Below are positions 43,271 to 51,834 of a DNA stretch of 64,000 nucleotides, piece by piece (the stretch's first letter is position 1; every line of letters begins with the position of its first letter). The DNA is from Roseateles oligotrophus (GTDB lineage: Bacteria > Pseudomonadota > Gammaproteobacteria > Burkholderiales > Burkholderiaceae_C). The notes beneath the pieces are model-generated. The model did not search any database. It worked only from the letters and a program-made list of their open reading frames with translations, and was not told where the DNA came from. The DNA lies in the NCBI RefSeq assembly GCF_025717515.1, contig NZ_JAJIRN010000004.1:62001-126000 (forward strand), given 5' to 3'. The position numbers were made by a program, and so were the translations under genes.

Positions 43271-43873
43271 ATGTCTGCGCCCATCGACTTCTACTTCGAC
43301 TTTGCCTCGCCCTATGGCTATATCGCAGCGCAGCAGATCGACAAGATCGCCGAACGCCATGGCCGCAGCGTGACTTGGCGCGCCATCGTATTGGACGCGA
43401 ATTTCCAGTCCCTTGAGCGGATCCGCATTCCCAATAGCGTCATGCGCAGCGACTACATTCGCCGCGACGCCGAGCGGCTGGCCACTTTCTACGGCGTCGA
43501 GTACCGCACGCCGAGCAATCTGGGCGCCCACACCGAACAGGCCGCGCGGATTTTTCATTGGGTGCATGACCGCCAACCTCAGCGGGGTCGCGACTTCGCC
43601 AATCGCGTGATGAAGGCCTATTTCGTCGACGACAAGAACATCGCGTCCGAAGACGTGCTGGGCGCCATCGCCAGCGACATGGAGATCAGCGCCGAGGATC
43701 TTCAAGAAGCCAGCGCCAACCCGGCCAGCCGCTCGCGGCTGAAGGCCGAGGTTGATATGGCGGAGGCTCGCGGCGTCTTCGGCTCGCCCTTCTTCATCGT
43801 TGAAGGTGAGCGCTTCTGGGGCAACGACAGGCTGCCTCAGCTGGAACGCTGGTTGTCCGGCGGACCGTACTGA
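43271..43873 (+). CDS. 2-hydroxychromene-2-carboxylate isomerase family (DsbA-like)
   Basis: A 200-residue thioredoxin-fold protein. IDFYFDFASPYGYIAAQQI places SPYGY at the usual active-site position; no CxxC is present. EARGVFGSPFFIVEGERFWGNDRLPQLERWL is the characteristic C-terminal block. HCCA isomerases act in naphthalene-type aromatic degradation, but many paralogues have unknown substrates and no aromatic pathway is seen here. Divergent from the YhaN-like gene across 121 bp. Confidence 0.9.
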   Translation: MSAPIDFYFDFASPYGYIAAQQIDKIAERHGRSVTWRAIVLDANFQSLERIRIPNSVMRSDYIRRDAERLATFYGVEYRTPSNLGAHTEQAARIFHWVHDRQPQRGRDFANRVMKAYFVDDKNIASEDVLGAIASDMEISAEDLQEASANPASRSRLKAEVDMAEARGVFGSPFFIVEGERFWGNDRLPQLERWLSGGPY

Positions 43874-44084
43874 GGTAACTCGGTACGGCGTTGCCGTTCA
43901 GAGCCCCTCCCAGCTTGGGCAGTTGAGCCGGCCGTCCGCAAAGTTGTCCGGATCGGTAGTTTGCTGGCGAGGCCAAATGCCCTCGCAGGAATTGACGAGG
44001 CCTTCAGACTCAAGGCCCAATACTGCGTACTGAGTACTGAGCGCCGCGAATCAAACGAATCAAACGTTCAGGCGATTGGCCGAA

Positions 44085-45092
44085 TCAGTTCCCCGTCCCG
44101 GCTCTCAGCGCTTTGTCCAGGAAGCCTGCGGCAGCAGCATTGAAACTCGCATGAAATGCCGCCCGGTCGAAGCCGACGTCACTGACGCAAATGGCAGAGG
44201 CTATCGACGCCAGCGCGGCGCTGCAAGGTGCCAGAAAATCGAAGTGCCCGGCATTGGGAACCACCCGATAGTCCGGCGCCTGCGGCAGCGCGAGCCGCAC
44301 CGCTTCTGCATAACGTGGGTGCGGCACCAGCACATCCTCGCCCGCTCGCCAAAGTTGCACGGGCACCTTGACGTTCTTGAGCCCATCCGGAGAAAACGTG
44401 AACCCGAGTGCGGGCGCGGCCACCACGGCGGCCTTGATGCGGGCATCCGCAGCCGGGGCTCTTGCGGATGTGCGGGGTACTGCGGGATTGCTGCTGCTCT
44501 TTGCGAGGAGTCGGCACGCAAAGTCTGCGGTGTATTGGCCGCACATCGGCTCTATCGTCGAAAAATCAGGAATGCCACCGATGTTCACCAGCGCGGTGAA
44601 GCCGCCCGCAGAGAAGCCGAACATGCCGATGCGCGCGGGGTCGATCAAGGCACGATCACCCCAAGTCGACAGCATGTGGTCAATCACCCGGCTGATCTGG
44701 CGTGGCCGGTCCATCACATCCACGCTGCGGCTCTGGTCCGCGTAGTTGTCGCCCGCGTGGGTGACGGCCGCCACGACAAAGCCGACATCGGCCAAGGCAA
44801 TAGCCGTGTCGAAATGACCGAGGAAGGAGCTGCCGGTTCCATGCGAGATCAGCACCAGCGGCAGGGCCCTGCCTTCAGCGGGGCCATTGACCGCGACGTT
44901 CATTACGATCGGCCCCATCGCAATGGGCTTAACCGCAGCCTGACTCGGGTACCAGATGCCGATTTCCAGTGGTTTGCCTTCGGCATCGGCGGCAAAACCA
45001 TGTTGAAAGCCCGCCGCATGGGCGCAACTTCCGGAGAATGCAATGGCGAAAGTGGTGAGAGCAGCGAACAGCTTTAAAGTGAGCGTCTTCAT
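44085..45092 (-). CDS. Secreted alpha/beta hydrolase (dienelactone/PAF-acetylhydrolase-like)
   Basis: A 335-residue exported hydrolase. Signal peptide through about residue 26 (AFSGSCAHA), then an alpha/beta hydrolase fold with nucleophile elbow GMFGFSAGGF, acid near GEDVLVPHP and a likely catalytic His in NAGHFDFLAP. SHGTGSSFLGH is an oxyanion-type segment. Function probably esterase or lipase; natural substrate unknown. The sequence between it and the HCCA isomerase gene (43874-44084) is 211 bp and shows no gene. Confidence 0.85.
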   Translation of the reverse strand: MKTLTLKLFAALTTFAIAFSGSCAHAAGFQHGFAADAEGKPLEIGIWYPSQAAVKPIAMGPIVMNVAVNGPAEGRALPLVLISHGTGSSFLGHFDTAIALADVGFVVAAVTHAGDNYADQSRSVDVMDRPRQISRVIDHMLSTWGDRALIDPARIGMFGFSAGGFTALVNIGGIPDFSTIEPMCGQYTADFACRLLAKSSSNPAVPRTSARAPAADARIKAAVVAAPALGFTFSPDGLKNVKVPVQLWRAGEDVLVPHPRYAEAVRLALPQAPDYRVVPNAGHFDFLAPCSAALASIASAICVSDVGFDRAAFHASFNAAAAGFLDKALRAGTGN

Positions 45093-45500
45093 GGGTGATG
45101 CATCTTTGGTGTCGATGAGGTCGGATTCTGTGCATCAACTTGCAGGCAGTCATGCCCCTTGCGACAAAGCGCGGATTCGCTGCGCCAGGTGCCCCAGCGC
45201 GGTCGCGAAATGCGGTCATGCAGCCCGCGAGCGCAAGCGAAATATTCACTTGTCATCATTGCGCCCATTCAAAAAGCAAGGGGACCCGCGCGGAGGCCAT
45301 TTTGCTCATCAAGGGTCGACCGACAAAGTCAAAGTACCCATTGCACTCGCCCATCGCGCGAGATCGCTCGACGCTGGAAGGCTGACTGCTGATGCCCGGT
45401 TTCACAGCGCCTATAGCGGTCAATGAATATTGGAAGCTCGCCAGCGACGCCTAGTAAACCAGCCTGCATCCACCAGCGCACTCACAACGTATATACCTCT
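45093..45500. other. Intergenic region, no gene seen
   Basis: About 408 bp between two divergent alpha/beta hydrolase genes. It must hold both promoters. Open frames here are short and have no family signature. No repeat or obvious operator was recognised. Confidence 0.5.
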
Positions 45501-46382
45501 ATGACATGGAATAGAACGGTACTCATCGTTGGCCTAGGGCTGTTGGCATTGCTGATCGCGTTGGGCGCGTTCGCGCCACTCAATGCGCTGAATGCACTTG
45601 CTAGCACCGATAGCCACACCCGCGCGACCAATATCCCCTATGGCGCCTTGCCGCGTCAGCGCCTTGACATCTACAGCCCAGACGGCGTGATGCCTGTTGG
45701 CGGTTGGCCGGTGGTGGTGTTCTTTTACGGCGGCTCTTGGAACAGCGGTGAACGGGCGCAATATGGCTTCGTTGGCGCGGCGCTGGCATCGCGTGGCATC
45801 CTGACTCTGGTGGCCGACTATCGCCTCTACCCTGAGGTCCGCTTCCCCGACTTTTTGACCGACAGCGCTCAGGCGCTGGCTTGGGGGCTCACACATGCTG
45901 TCAACCACGGCGGCAACCCTCGACGGGTGTACGTGATGGGGCACAGCGCAGGCGGGTATAACGCCGCAATGTTGGCGCTGGATGGGCGATGGCTGTCAGC
46001 TACAGGCCACTCTCCGCGTGAACTGGCCGGCTTCATAGGTTTGGCCGGGCCCTACGACTTCCTGCCAATGACCAATCTCGACGCGCAGCCTGTGTTCTTT
46101 CACCCCAACTACCCGCCCGATACGCAGCCGATGGCATTTGCCAGCACTGCTGCGCCGCGGAGCTTTCTGGCTGCAGGCAGCACCGACTCGTTGGTAAACC
46201 CAGAACGAAACACGGAGGCCTTGGCGGCCCGGCTATCGGCAGCCGGCGTGCCTGTCAGTTTGCACCGATACGAACACGCCACCCATGCGACGCTGATCGG
46301 CGCCTTCGGCCTTCCACTGCGATGGCTGGCGCCGGTTTTGGACGACGTGGCCAGTTTCGTGCTGGACTCATCGGCCCGCTAG
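45501..46382 (+). CDS. Alpha/beta hydrolase (esterase/lipase, HSL-like)
   Basis: A 293-residue hydrolase with one N-terminal membrane or signal segment (VLIVGLGLLALLIALGAFAPLNAL). Oxyanion segment VVFFYGGSWNSGERAQY, nucleophile GHSAGGYNAA, acid around AAGSTDSLVNP and His in HATHATLIG. ATG at 45501 (MTWNRT) places the hydrophobic segment at the N-terminus; upstream in-frame ATGs would add a nonsignal leader. Predicted periplasmic or membrane-attached esterase. Substrate unknown. Confidence 0.85.
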   Translation: MTWNRTVLIVGLGLLALLIALGAFAPLNALNALASTDSHTRATNIPYGALPRQRLDIYSPDGVMPVGGWPVVVFFYGGSWNSGERAQYGFVGAALASRGILTLVADYRLYPEVRFPDFLTDSAQALAWGLTHAVNHGGNPRRVYVMGHSAGGYNAAMLALDGRWLSATGHSPRELAGFIGLAGPYDFLPMTNLDAQPVFFHPNYPPDTQPMAFASTAAPRSFLAAGSTDSLVNPERNTEALAARLSAAGVPVSLHRYEHATHATLIGAFGLPLRWLAPVLDDVASFVLDSSAR

Positions 46383-46409
46383 CAGCGCTGAAGTTGAGTG
46401 CCCAAAACG

Positions 46410-46519
46410 GTCGGCGAACCGAACGTCAGCTGCGCGGCGCTTGTTCGAACTGTCGGCCTGGCACAGGCCGAAACATCTGGGGGCTCTGACTACGTGGCAT
46501 CTCAGTGCCCATACCGGTC
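46410..46519. repeat. Dispersed ~110-bp repeat, copy 1
   Basis: Aligns with 57071-57181, sharing the exact run GCGGCGCTTGTTCGAACTGT and its continuation, and about 80% overall. Both copies lie in non-coding DNA. Origin unknown; may be a remnant of a once-duplicated gene. Confidence 0.65.
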
Positions 46520-46565
46520 ACGACCCGGCGGTCAACTGCAACACCAAAAGGCTGGTTGAGGCTCT

Positions 46566-46856
46566 TCAAAAGCAAGACCTGACCCTCGCCTTTCGACCCG
46601 CGGCCAGTGCTTCGACGTAGGACTCGCCAGCCAAGCCGAGCGGGGCGGCGAAGCGGTCGATCGCCAGCACGCGCAGGCCCTGCGCTTTGGCCTCGGCGTC
46701 AAAGACGGCCGCCTCTGCCGGCGCACCGGGGGCACCCTGGAAGTAGATCAGCAGCATACGACCGGTGACGGCGCCATATTGACTGAAGGGAATCGGACCG
46801 GGCAAGGCTTGAGGGGCGGCAGTGAGGCTTGTCATTGTCGTGAGTGAATGCCCCAA
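46566..46856 (-). pseudogene. Truncated alpha/beta hydrolase fragment
   Basis: A 96-residue remnant. QYGAVTGRMLLIYFQGAPGAPAEAAVFDAEAKAQGLRVLAIDRFA is like the first strand and oxyanion loop of alpha/beta hydrolases, but the nucleophile, acid and His parts are missing. The frame ends in unrelated sequence (RKARVRSCF). It lies 5 nt downstream of the ECF41 gene in the same direction, so it may be the decayed fourth gene of that operon. Confidence 0.7.
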
Positions 46857-46861
46857 GAGCG

Positions 46862-47827
46862 TCAGCCATGCTCGTTTGATCGCTGCTCAGTAGGCAGGTG
46901 GTGCGCCAGCTCCCGGCCGAACAGATGCCGCAGCTTGACGGGGTTACGAATGATGTAGACCGCCTGCAGCCGGCCGGGTGCGGCCGCGCCCGCCGGCGCC
47001 AGGGCGACGGCCTGCAGCGGTTCGCCCGCCTCGGTGTAGATCACATAACCCGGCAAACCATTGACCGTTGCCATGCGGTAGCGCAGTCGCGCCAGGTCGA
47101 TGGCTTTGTTGAAGCCGACCAGCACCTTGGCGATGTAGGCGCCGCCCCGCAGCGCTTGCGGGACCGCCGTGGCGAGGCCGCCGCCGTCGGAGATCAGCTC
47201 GGCGTCTTCGGCCAGCACGGCGGCGAGCGCGGCCACATCGCCTCCCAGCAAGGCCTGGGCAAAGGCCGTCAGCAAGCGCTGGCGTTCTTCAGCAGCCACC
47301 TCGCAGCGCGCATATTCGCCCTTCACCCGCGTGCGGGCGCGGCTGGCCAGTTGGCGGCAGGCTTGCTCGCTGCGCTGCAGATGGCGGGCCACCGCTGCAT
47401 AGTCCAGGTCGAACACATCACGCAAGAGGAAGGCGGCCCGCTCGAGCGGGCTGAGGCGCTCAAGCGTCAACATGAAGGCGACCGACACGTCCTGCCCAAA
47501 CTCGGCGCGGTCTTGCGGGTCGGGGCTCCAGTCCTGCGCCTCGTCGACCAAGGGCTCGGGCAACCACATACCGACATATTGCTCGCGGCGCAGCTGGGCC
47601 GAATCCAGGCGGTCCAGGCAGAGATGGGTGACGATGCGGGTCAGGTAAGCGCGCTCATTGTTGACGCTGGCCGGCGGCACCTCGCTCCAGCGCAGCCAGG
47701 CGTCTTGCACGATGTCTTGGGCATCGGCACGCGAACCGAGCATGCGATAGGCCAGCGCACGCAGGTGGCGGGCATGGCCTTGCTCGAAGCTGCGGGCGCG
47801 CTCGGCATCGGCTTGCTGTTCGCTCAT
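46862..47827 (-). CDS. ECF41-type RNA polymerase sigma factor (SigJ-like)
   Basis: A 321-residue sigma factor. Sigma region 2 (HLRALAYRMLGSRADAQDIVQDAWLRW), region 4 (LTLERLSPLERAAFLLRDVFDLDYAAVARHL) and a C-terminal SnoaL-like domain. ECF41 hallmarks are visible: WLPEPL linker, DGGG (LISDGGGLATAV) and a C-terminal NPxKL (RNPVKL). The SnoaL-like extension is known to modulate activity instead of a separate anti-sigma factor. It overlaps the carboxymuconolactone decarboxylase-like gene by 4 nt (ATGA). An ECF41 promoter precedes the operon. Confidence 0.93.
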   Translation of the reverse strand: MSEQQADAERARSFEQGHARHLRALAYRMLGSRADAQDIVQDAWLRWSEVPPASVNNERAYLTRIVTHLCLDRLDSAQLRREQYVGMWLPEPLVDEAQDWSPDPQDRAEFGQDVSVAFMLTLERLSPLERAAFLLRDVFDLDYAAVARHLQRSEQACRQLASRARTRVKGEYARCEVAAEERQRLLTAFAQALLGGDVAALAAVLAEDAELISDGGGLATAVPQALRGGAYIAKVLVGFNKAIDLARLRYRMATVNGLPGYVIYTEAGEPLQAVALAPAGAAAPGRLQAVYIIRNPVKLRHLFGRELAHHLPTEQRSNEHG

Positions 47828-48351
47828 GGTTTGACCTCCAAACCTTGACAACTCGCTGGCGCCAGGCCCAGCGCCTGCTTCATGGCGGGGAAGCTGCGCG
47901 CGGTGACCAGCGCCAAGGCCAATGTGGCCAGCGCTCGCGGGCCCCAGCGGGCGACGACCTGCTCGCACCAGGCGGCGGTATCGGGCGCGTGGTCCAGTAC
48001 CGCTTGCGCATACATCCAGGCCAATCTGGCGTCGGCGCCGAGGCGCTCGGGCGCGCCGGCCACCCAGGCTTCGCGGTCGGCCTGCGCCACGCCGGCTTCG
48101 CGGGCCATGTCCAAGCTCAGTTGTGCGCAAGGGCCGCAATCCTCGCGGCGGATGGATAGGAACTTCACGGTGTAAAGCGCGGCCGCCGGCACGTCCTGGC
48201 TGAAAGCGCCATTGTCCAGCACATGCCTGAAGCGAAAGAAGGCCCGCGGGCTGAGGGCAAACAGCTGGCGCAGGTAATGCGTGTCGTAGTGGTAGCGGCG
48301 CTCGAACTGCAGCGTTTGGCGGCGTACCAGCGGGGCGAGCCAGTTAAACAT
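47824..48351 (-). CDS. Carboxymuconolactone decarboxylase / AhpD-like protein
   Basis: A 175-residue helical protein of the CMD/AhpD family. The conserved redox segment REDCGPCAQLSLDMA supplies a CxxC followed by the expected helix. Such proteins reduce peroxides or remodel aromatic acids; in ECF41 operons a CMD-type protein is the usual partner. It overlaps both neighbours (ATGA with the sigma factor gene, 8 bp with the membrane gene), so all three are translated together. Confidence 0.88.
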   Translation of the reverse strand: MFNWLAPLVRRQTLQFERRYHYDTHYLRQLFALSPRAFFRFRHVLDNGAFSQDVPAAALYTVKFLSIRREDCGPCAQLSLDMAREAGVAQADREAWVAGAPERLGADARLAWMYAQAVLDHAPDTAAWCEQVVARWGPRALATLALALVTARSFPAMKQALGLAPASCQGLEVKP

Positions 48352-48763
48352 GGGCGACTCCCTGGCCGAGTGCTTGCCTCTGTTGCCCGTCGATGCCGCT
48401 CAAGTAAAGCGCCAGCAAGGCGGGCAGCACGACGCCCGGCGCGTCCTGTGCAAACCGGCTCCAGCCGCAAATGCCGACCGCGACTTCCCACAAATGAACG
48501 CCGGCATGCAGCAAGAGAAAGGCGGCGCCTGCGATAGCCGCGCCTTGGCCGGCCGAACTCCTGCGAGCGTGCCAAGCCAGCCCAAGTGCGACCACCAGAT
48601 AGGCGCAGCCGACATCGCGCACCAGATGCGGGTTGAGCGGCCCGGTCGCCCAGAGCCCCGGCATGCCGTGGTACCAGGTCGATGGGGCGAACAACATCGC
48701 GCCGCCATTGAGCAGCAGGCCGGCGGCGAGCAAATACCTCAGGGTTTGTTTCAGCGTCTTCAT
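48344..48763 (-). CDS. Small membrane protein of the ECF41 operon
   Basis: A 139-residue inner-membrane protein with about four hydrophobic helices: YLLAAGLLLNGGAMLFA, DVGCAYLVVALGLAW, AAIAGAAFLLLHAGVHLWE and VVLPALLALYLS. Arrangement resembles DoxX-type small membrane proteins, but I do not recognise a specific family. ATG at 48763 is favoured over an in-frame ATG at 48796, which would add charged residues before the first helix. It is the first gene after the ECF41 promoter. Confidence 0.8.
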   Translation of the reverse strand: MKTLKQTLRYLLAAGLLLNGGAMLFAPSTWYHGMPGLWATGPLNPHLVRDVGCAYLVVALGLAWHARRSSAGQGAAIAGAAFLLLHAGVHLWEVAVGICGWSRFAQDAPGVVLPALLALYLSGIDGQQRQALGQGVAHV

Positions 48764-48805
48764 CGTCTTGAGTCCTTGGTGGTCTTGTGGATGCAATACC
48801 TATAA

Positions 48806-48832
48806 GACGAAGCAGCCCGGTGGTTTGTGACA
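48806..48832 (-). promoter_or_regulatory. ECF41-type promoter
   Basis: On the minus strand the -35 box TGTCACA (48832-48826) is followed by 16 nt and the -10 box CGTC (48809-48806), the reported ECF41 consensus. It lies 43 nt upstream of the first ATG of the membrane/CMD/sigma operon, which indicates autoregulation. Confidence 0.85.
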
Positions 48833-49529
48833 TGGCCCGGATAGGGGCAAGGCAGAACAAGGCCCCATGCACCAGGAAGCAATTTCGGCAACACTGAAAC
48901 GTGCAGATCAGCGACCTCTATGCCCACGGTCGAGGCGTCGCGCTATACCTAGCTCGGCACGCCAAAGGTGGTCCGCTGCCCGCCAGCCGACCACTGACCG
49001 AAGATGGTTGCGTATGCCGAGCCCAAAAGCCACTTGCTCCGATTTAATGTGGCCAGCTATTCCGATTCGCCATGGCCAGTCGTAGCCGGTTCAGTCAGCA
49101 TAAGTGGGTAGGCTAACAGGGGCTGCAAGGTCCCCATACCGGCCACCTCCAGCATGATTCAGCCCGAATGAGCGTCAAGAGTTGATGCTGGCGGCGCGCC
49201 AAGCGCCTCAGCCAAGCGACGCTGGCCTTGCCATGGGGAATTCCGGATGGGTCAACCGTTCCAGCGTCGTCATACTTGCTGTGGGGCGGTTGAATTTCCT
49301 ATCCGTAAACCGGGTCACTGCCGTCAACCCAGAGGTAGACGATGTCGACCGCGTCGCTACCCGGCACCGAATTCGCCCCCCATCCAGCCCCGCAGGGCGA
49401 AACCCGACCGAAGGGTCAATAAGTCAAAGGCCAGTGGCGCGGATGCCGTTCAGGCTCAAAGTTCTCATCAGACCGCCAATGTGCAGGATCAAGCCCATGC
49501 CGGGCTTCCAGGCCCTCGGCTCGCCGGGA
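48833..49529. other. Intergenic region, apparently decayed
   Basis: About 700 bp with no supported gene. 49059-49105 resembles 55450-55510 (shared TCCGATTCGC...GGCCAGTCGT), another dispersed repeat. Short open frames lack family signatures. It may be remnants of genes, like the 46.4 kb and 57 kb regions. Confidence 0.5.
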
Positions 49530-50060
49530 TCAGGGCAGCAGGTCGGCAATGGCATCCCAGGCTTCGGGCGCCACCCGTCCTTCATAGCGGGCGATCACAC
49601 GCTGCTGACCGTCGATCACCAAGGTCAGCGGCAACTTGGGGCGCATGGGCTGCGAACCCTCTTGGCGCAAGGCCATCATGCCGCTATTGGCGCCAGGCTG
49701 GGTTTGCGAAACAAGCGCCTCGTAACGCAGCCAGTCTTCGGCACTGCTGTCCATATTGACGGTGAGCAGTACGAAAGGCTTGTTTCGCCAGCCGGCCAGA
49801 TTGGCCCGCATCTCGGGCAGGCTGTCACGGCAGACCGCGCAGGCGGTGGACCAGTAAAACACCAAGGCCACCTTGCCCTTGATCAGGCGTGACTCAAAAC
49901 GCTCGCCCTTCATATTGCTGGCGCGCAGCTCAAGCAAGCCGCCGACGGCCGCACCCACAGGGGCGGCGGCAGTTGCTGTGGCAGCCGGGCGACCCGGGCT
50001 GATCTGTCCCTGGGCGGCGCTACAGGTCAGCAGTAAAACAAACAAGCCGTGTGGTTTCAT
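49530..50060 (-). CDS. TlpA-like thioredoxin family protein
   Basis: A 176-residue exported thiol-disulfide protein. The signal ends CSAAQGQ; a Pro/Ala/Thr-rich linker precedes a TlpA/ResA-like domain with VALVFYWSTACAVCRDSLPEM (CxxC: CAVC) and a C-terminal LTLVIDGQQRVIARYEG. Predicted periplasmic reductant. ATG at 50060; a TTG four codons earlier is unlikely. It starts 8 nt after the stop of the truncated haemoglobin gene, with which it probably works. Confidence 0.87.
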   Translation of the reverse strand: MKPHGLFVLLLTCSAAQGQISPGRPAATATAAAPVGAAVGGLLELRASNMKGERFESRLIKGKVALVFYWSTACAVCRDSLPEMRANLAGWRNKPFVLLTVNMDSSAEDWLRYEALVSQTQPGANSGMMALRQEGSQPMRPKLPLTLVIDGQQRVIARYEGRVAPEAWDAIADLLP

Positions 50061-50068
50061 AGGCAGCT

Positions 50069-50521
50069 TCAAGGCGTGTTGACGATATCCCGGTGCATGG
50101 GTGCCAAGCGCGCCAGCATCGCGTTCTGAGCGCGGAAGGGAATGCCTTTTGCGTCCATCGCCAGTTGCAGCACCTCCACCAGCGCGTTGAAATCCTCTCG
50201 TTGAATCGTCATGCCGGCATGGAAGGGCTTCATGGCCGCACCCTTGTAGACGCAGGGGCCGCCGGCCTCATAGCAAAGCTGATCCGTCAGTTGTGTCACG
50301 AGGCGCTCGCGGTCGCTGTCCTTGAAGAAGGCTTGCATGCGCGGGTCGGCCAGCAAGCGGTTCTTGAAGTCTTCCATCAAGGCCCGGATGCCGGCCTTCT
50401 GGCCAAAGGCTTGGTAGACGCTGTCATCCGTGGGTGGTGGGAGTTTGGACGAGGACGCGGGAACTTGCGCTTGCGCGACCAGAACGAGACTGCAAGCGAG
50501 CGCGGCAATGAGTTGCTTCAT
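50069..50521 (-). CDS. Exported group 1 truncated haemoglobin
   Basis: A 150-residue truncated globin with a signal peptide (MKQLIAALACSLVLVAQAQ), which is unusual for this family because most truncated haemoglobins are cytoplasmic. FQ-type helix AFGQKAGIRALMEDFKNRLLADPRMQAFFKD, LTDQLCYEAGGPCVYKG and the heme-proximal region MKPFHAGMTIQREDFNALVEVLQLAM match group 1 trHb. ATG at 50521. Located between DUF3034 and TlpA genes. Role likely in periplasmic oxygen, NO or peroxide chemistry. Confidence 0.9.
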   Translation of the reverse strand: MKQLIAALACSLVLVAQAQVPASSSKLPPPTDDSVYQAFGQKAGIRALMEDFKNRLLADPRMQAFFKDSDRERLVTQLTDQLCYEAGGPCVYKGAAMKPFHAGMTIQREDFNALVEVLQLAMDAKGIPFRAQNAMLARLAPMHRDIVNTP

Positions 50522-50538
50522 GTTGATGGTCTCAGAGT

Positions 50539-51465
50539 TCAATAGGCAAACTGGGCCGACAGGTAGGTGCCGGTCTGTCGCTGCGGCTGCACGGCCGGTG
50601 CAATCCGGCCCAGGTCCACATAGGCCAGCGTGAAGGAGGCATGTTTGTTGGGTGCCCAAGCGATGAAGACGTCGAACCAATCGTCCTCCTTCAACGCGCC
50701 GGTGCCGAGCACGCTCTGATTGAGGTGATCTGGTTTGGCGCGGTACTCGGCACCCACAACCAAATGCTTGCTCAGCAGCAAGGCTAGCGATACCTCGGGC
50801 ATCAGTTTGTAGTTGCTGCTCTGCGCACCGCCAAAGCCCAACAAGCCATTCTGGTTGGCCTTGGTGGCACGCAAAGTGCCATTCAAGAGAATGCCTTGGG
50901 CCAGCAAAAGCTTGGTGGCACTGAGATAGATATCGGTACCACTTTTCTTGGCACCAAGGGGGCCAAACAGCGTTGGGCTCAGAGCACCGGCATCCGTGCG
51001 CTTGTGCTGCAGGCCTAGGGCGATCTGGGGCATCAAGGTGTCGCTGTCCAGCACGGCATCGCCGGCCACTCGCAGCTTGACGCCGATGATGTCTTGCTTG
51101 AGGTGCAGGCCTAGCAGTCCAAGCGCGCCAAGGTTGTCCTTGGCATCGAAGTCCTGCCTCGCCAGCGAGACCTCAAGGCGATCTCCCCAGCTCACAGCGA
51201 CGCCATAGGTGGCAAGGGCGTAGTCCTGCGTTTTCACGCCGGTGAGGTGGGCGGTAGCGCCCCACTGGCCGACGGTGGCATAGCTGCCCGTCACGGCCCA
51301 GGGTGTGAGCCCGCCCCCGGCTGCCCCGTCAATGCTGCTGACACCGCCTGTCAACAAGAGCTTGCCACTTTCGGCTTGGGCTGATGCGGCGACCGCTAGC
51401 GCAGCCAACAGCGTGAGCCGCAGCAACTTGGCGGGCAGGCCGGAGCGAAGTGAGCTTGCAATCAT
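50539..51465 (-). CDS. DUF3034 outer-membrane-like protein
   Basis: A 308-residue exported protein of the DUF3034 family. After the signal peptide (ending ASAQA), GKLLLTGGVSSIDGAAGGGLTPWAVTGSYAT is the family opening, and the remainder alternates beta strands as in an outer-membrane barrel, ending in an aromatic residue (SAQFAY). ATG at 51465 follows GGAGATCCCC. First gene of the operon with the globin and TlpA genes. The 369-bp gap 51466-51834 holds its promoter; no gene was seen there. Confidence 0.85.
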   Translation of the reverse strand: MIASSLRSGLPAKLLRLTLLAALAVAASAQAESGKLLLTGGVSSIDGAAGGGLTPWAVTGSYATVGQWGATAHLTGVKTQDYALATYGVAVSWGDRLEVSLARQDFDAKDNLGALGLLGLHLKQDIIGVKLRVAGDAVLDSDTLMPQIALGLQHKRTDAGALSPTLFGPLGAKKSGTDIYLSATKLLLAQGILLNGTLRATKANQNGLLGFGGAQSSNYKLMPEVSLALLLSKHLVVGAEYRAKPDHLNQSVLGTGALKEDDWFDVFIAWAPNKHASFTLAYVDLGRIAPAVQPQRQTGTYLSAQFAY

Positions 51466-51834
51466 CTTGGGGATCTCCTGCTTGGTGGTGACACGCTCAA
51501 TACGTGGCCAATACAGATCTGGATGCAAGCCGGCGTGGAGACGTTTACCGTCAACAGCAGCCAAGGGAAAAAACCTTGAACTAGCCTCTCCGACGTGGAC
51601 CTTGCCTCACCCTGCGCCGCGCTCGGCAATCGGGTTTGGAGGTAGACGCAGACTCTACATCCACATGAGCGACGCCGCAAAGGAAATAGAAAATCGGGCC
51701 GAGCCGCCGTGAGGGAAAACGGCCTCGTGCCCCTGACGCCAAAGCGGATCTTGATTGGCAATGCCCCTCAGCCACGCGAATCCTGCGCGGCGGCCCTGGG
51801 CTGCATATTGCGGCAGCGACCACCGTCGGCTCGG

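Noticed and set aside
44929-45249. 106-residue minus-strand open frame upstream of the alpha/beta hydrolase
   Set aside because: It overlaps the hydrolase start and has no recognisable domain or ribosome-binding site.
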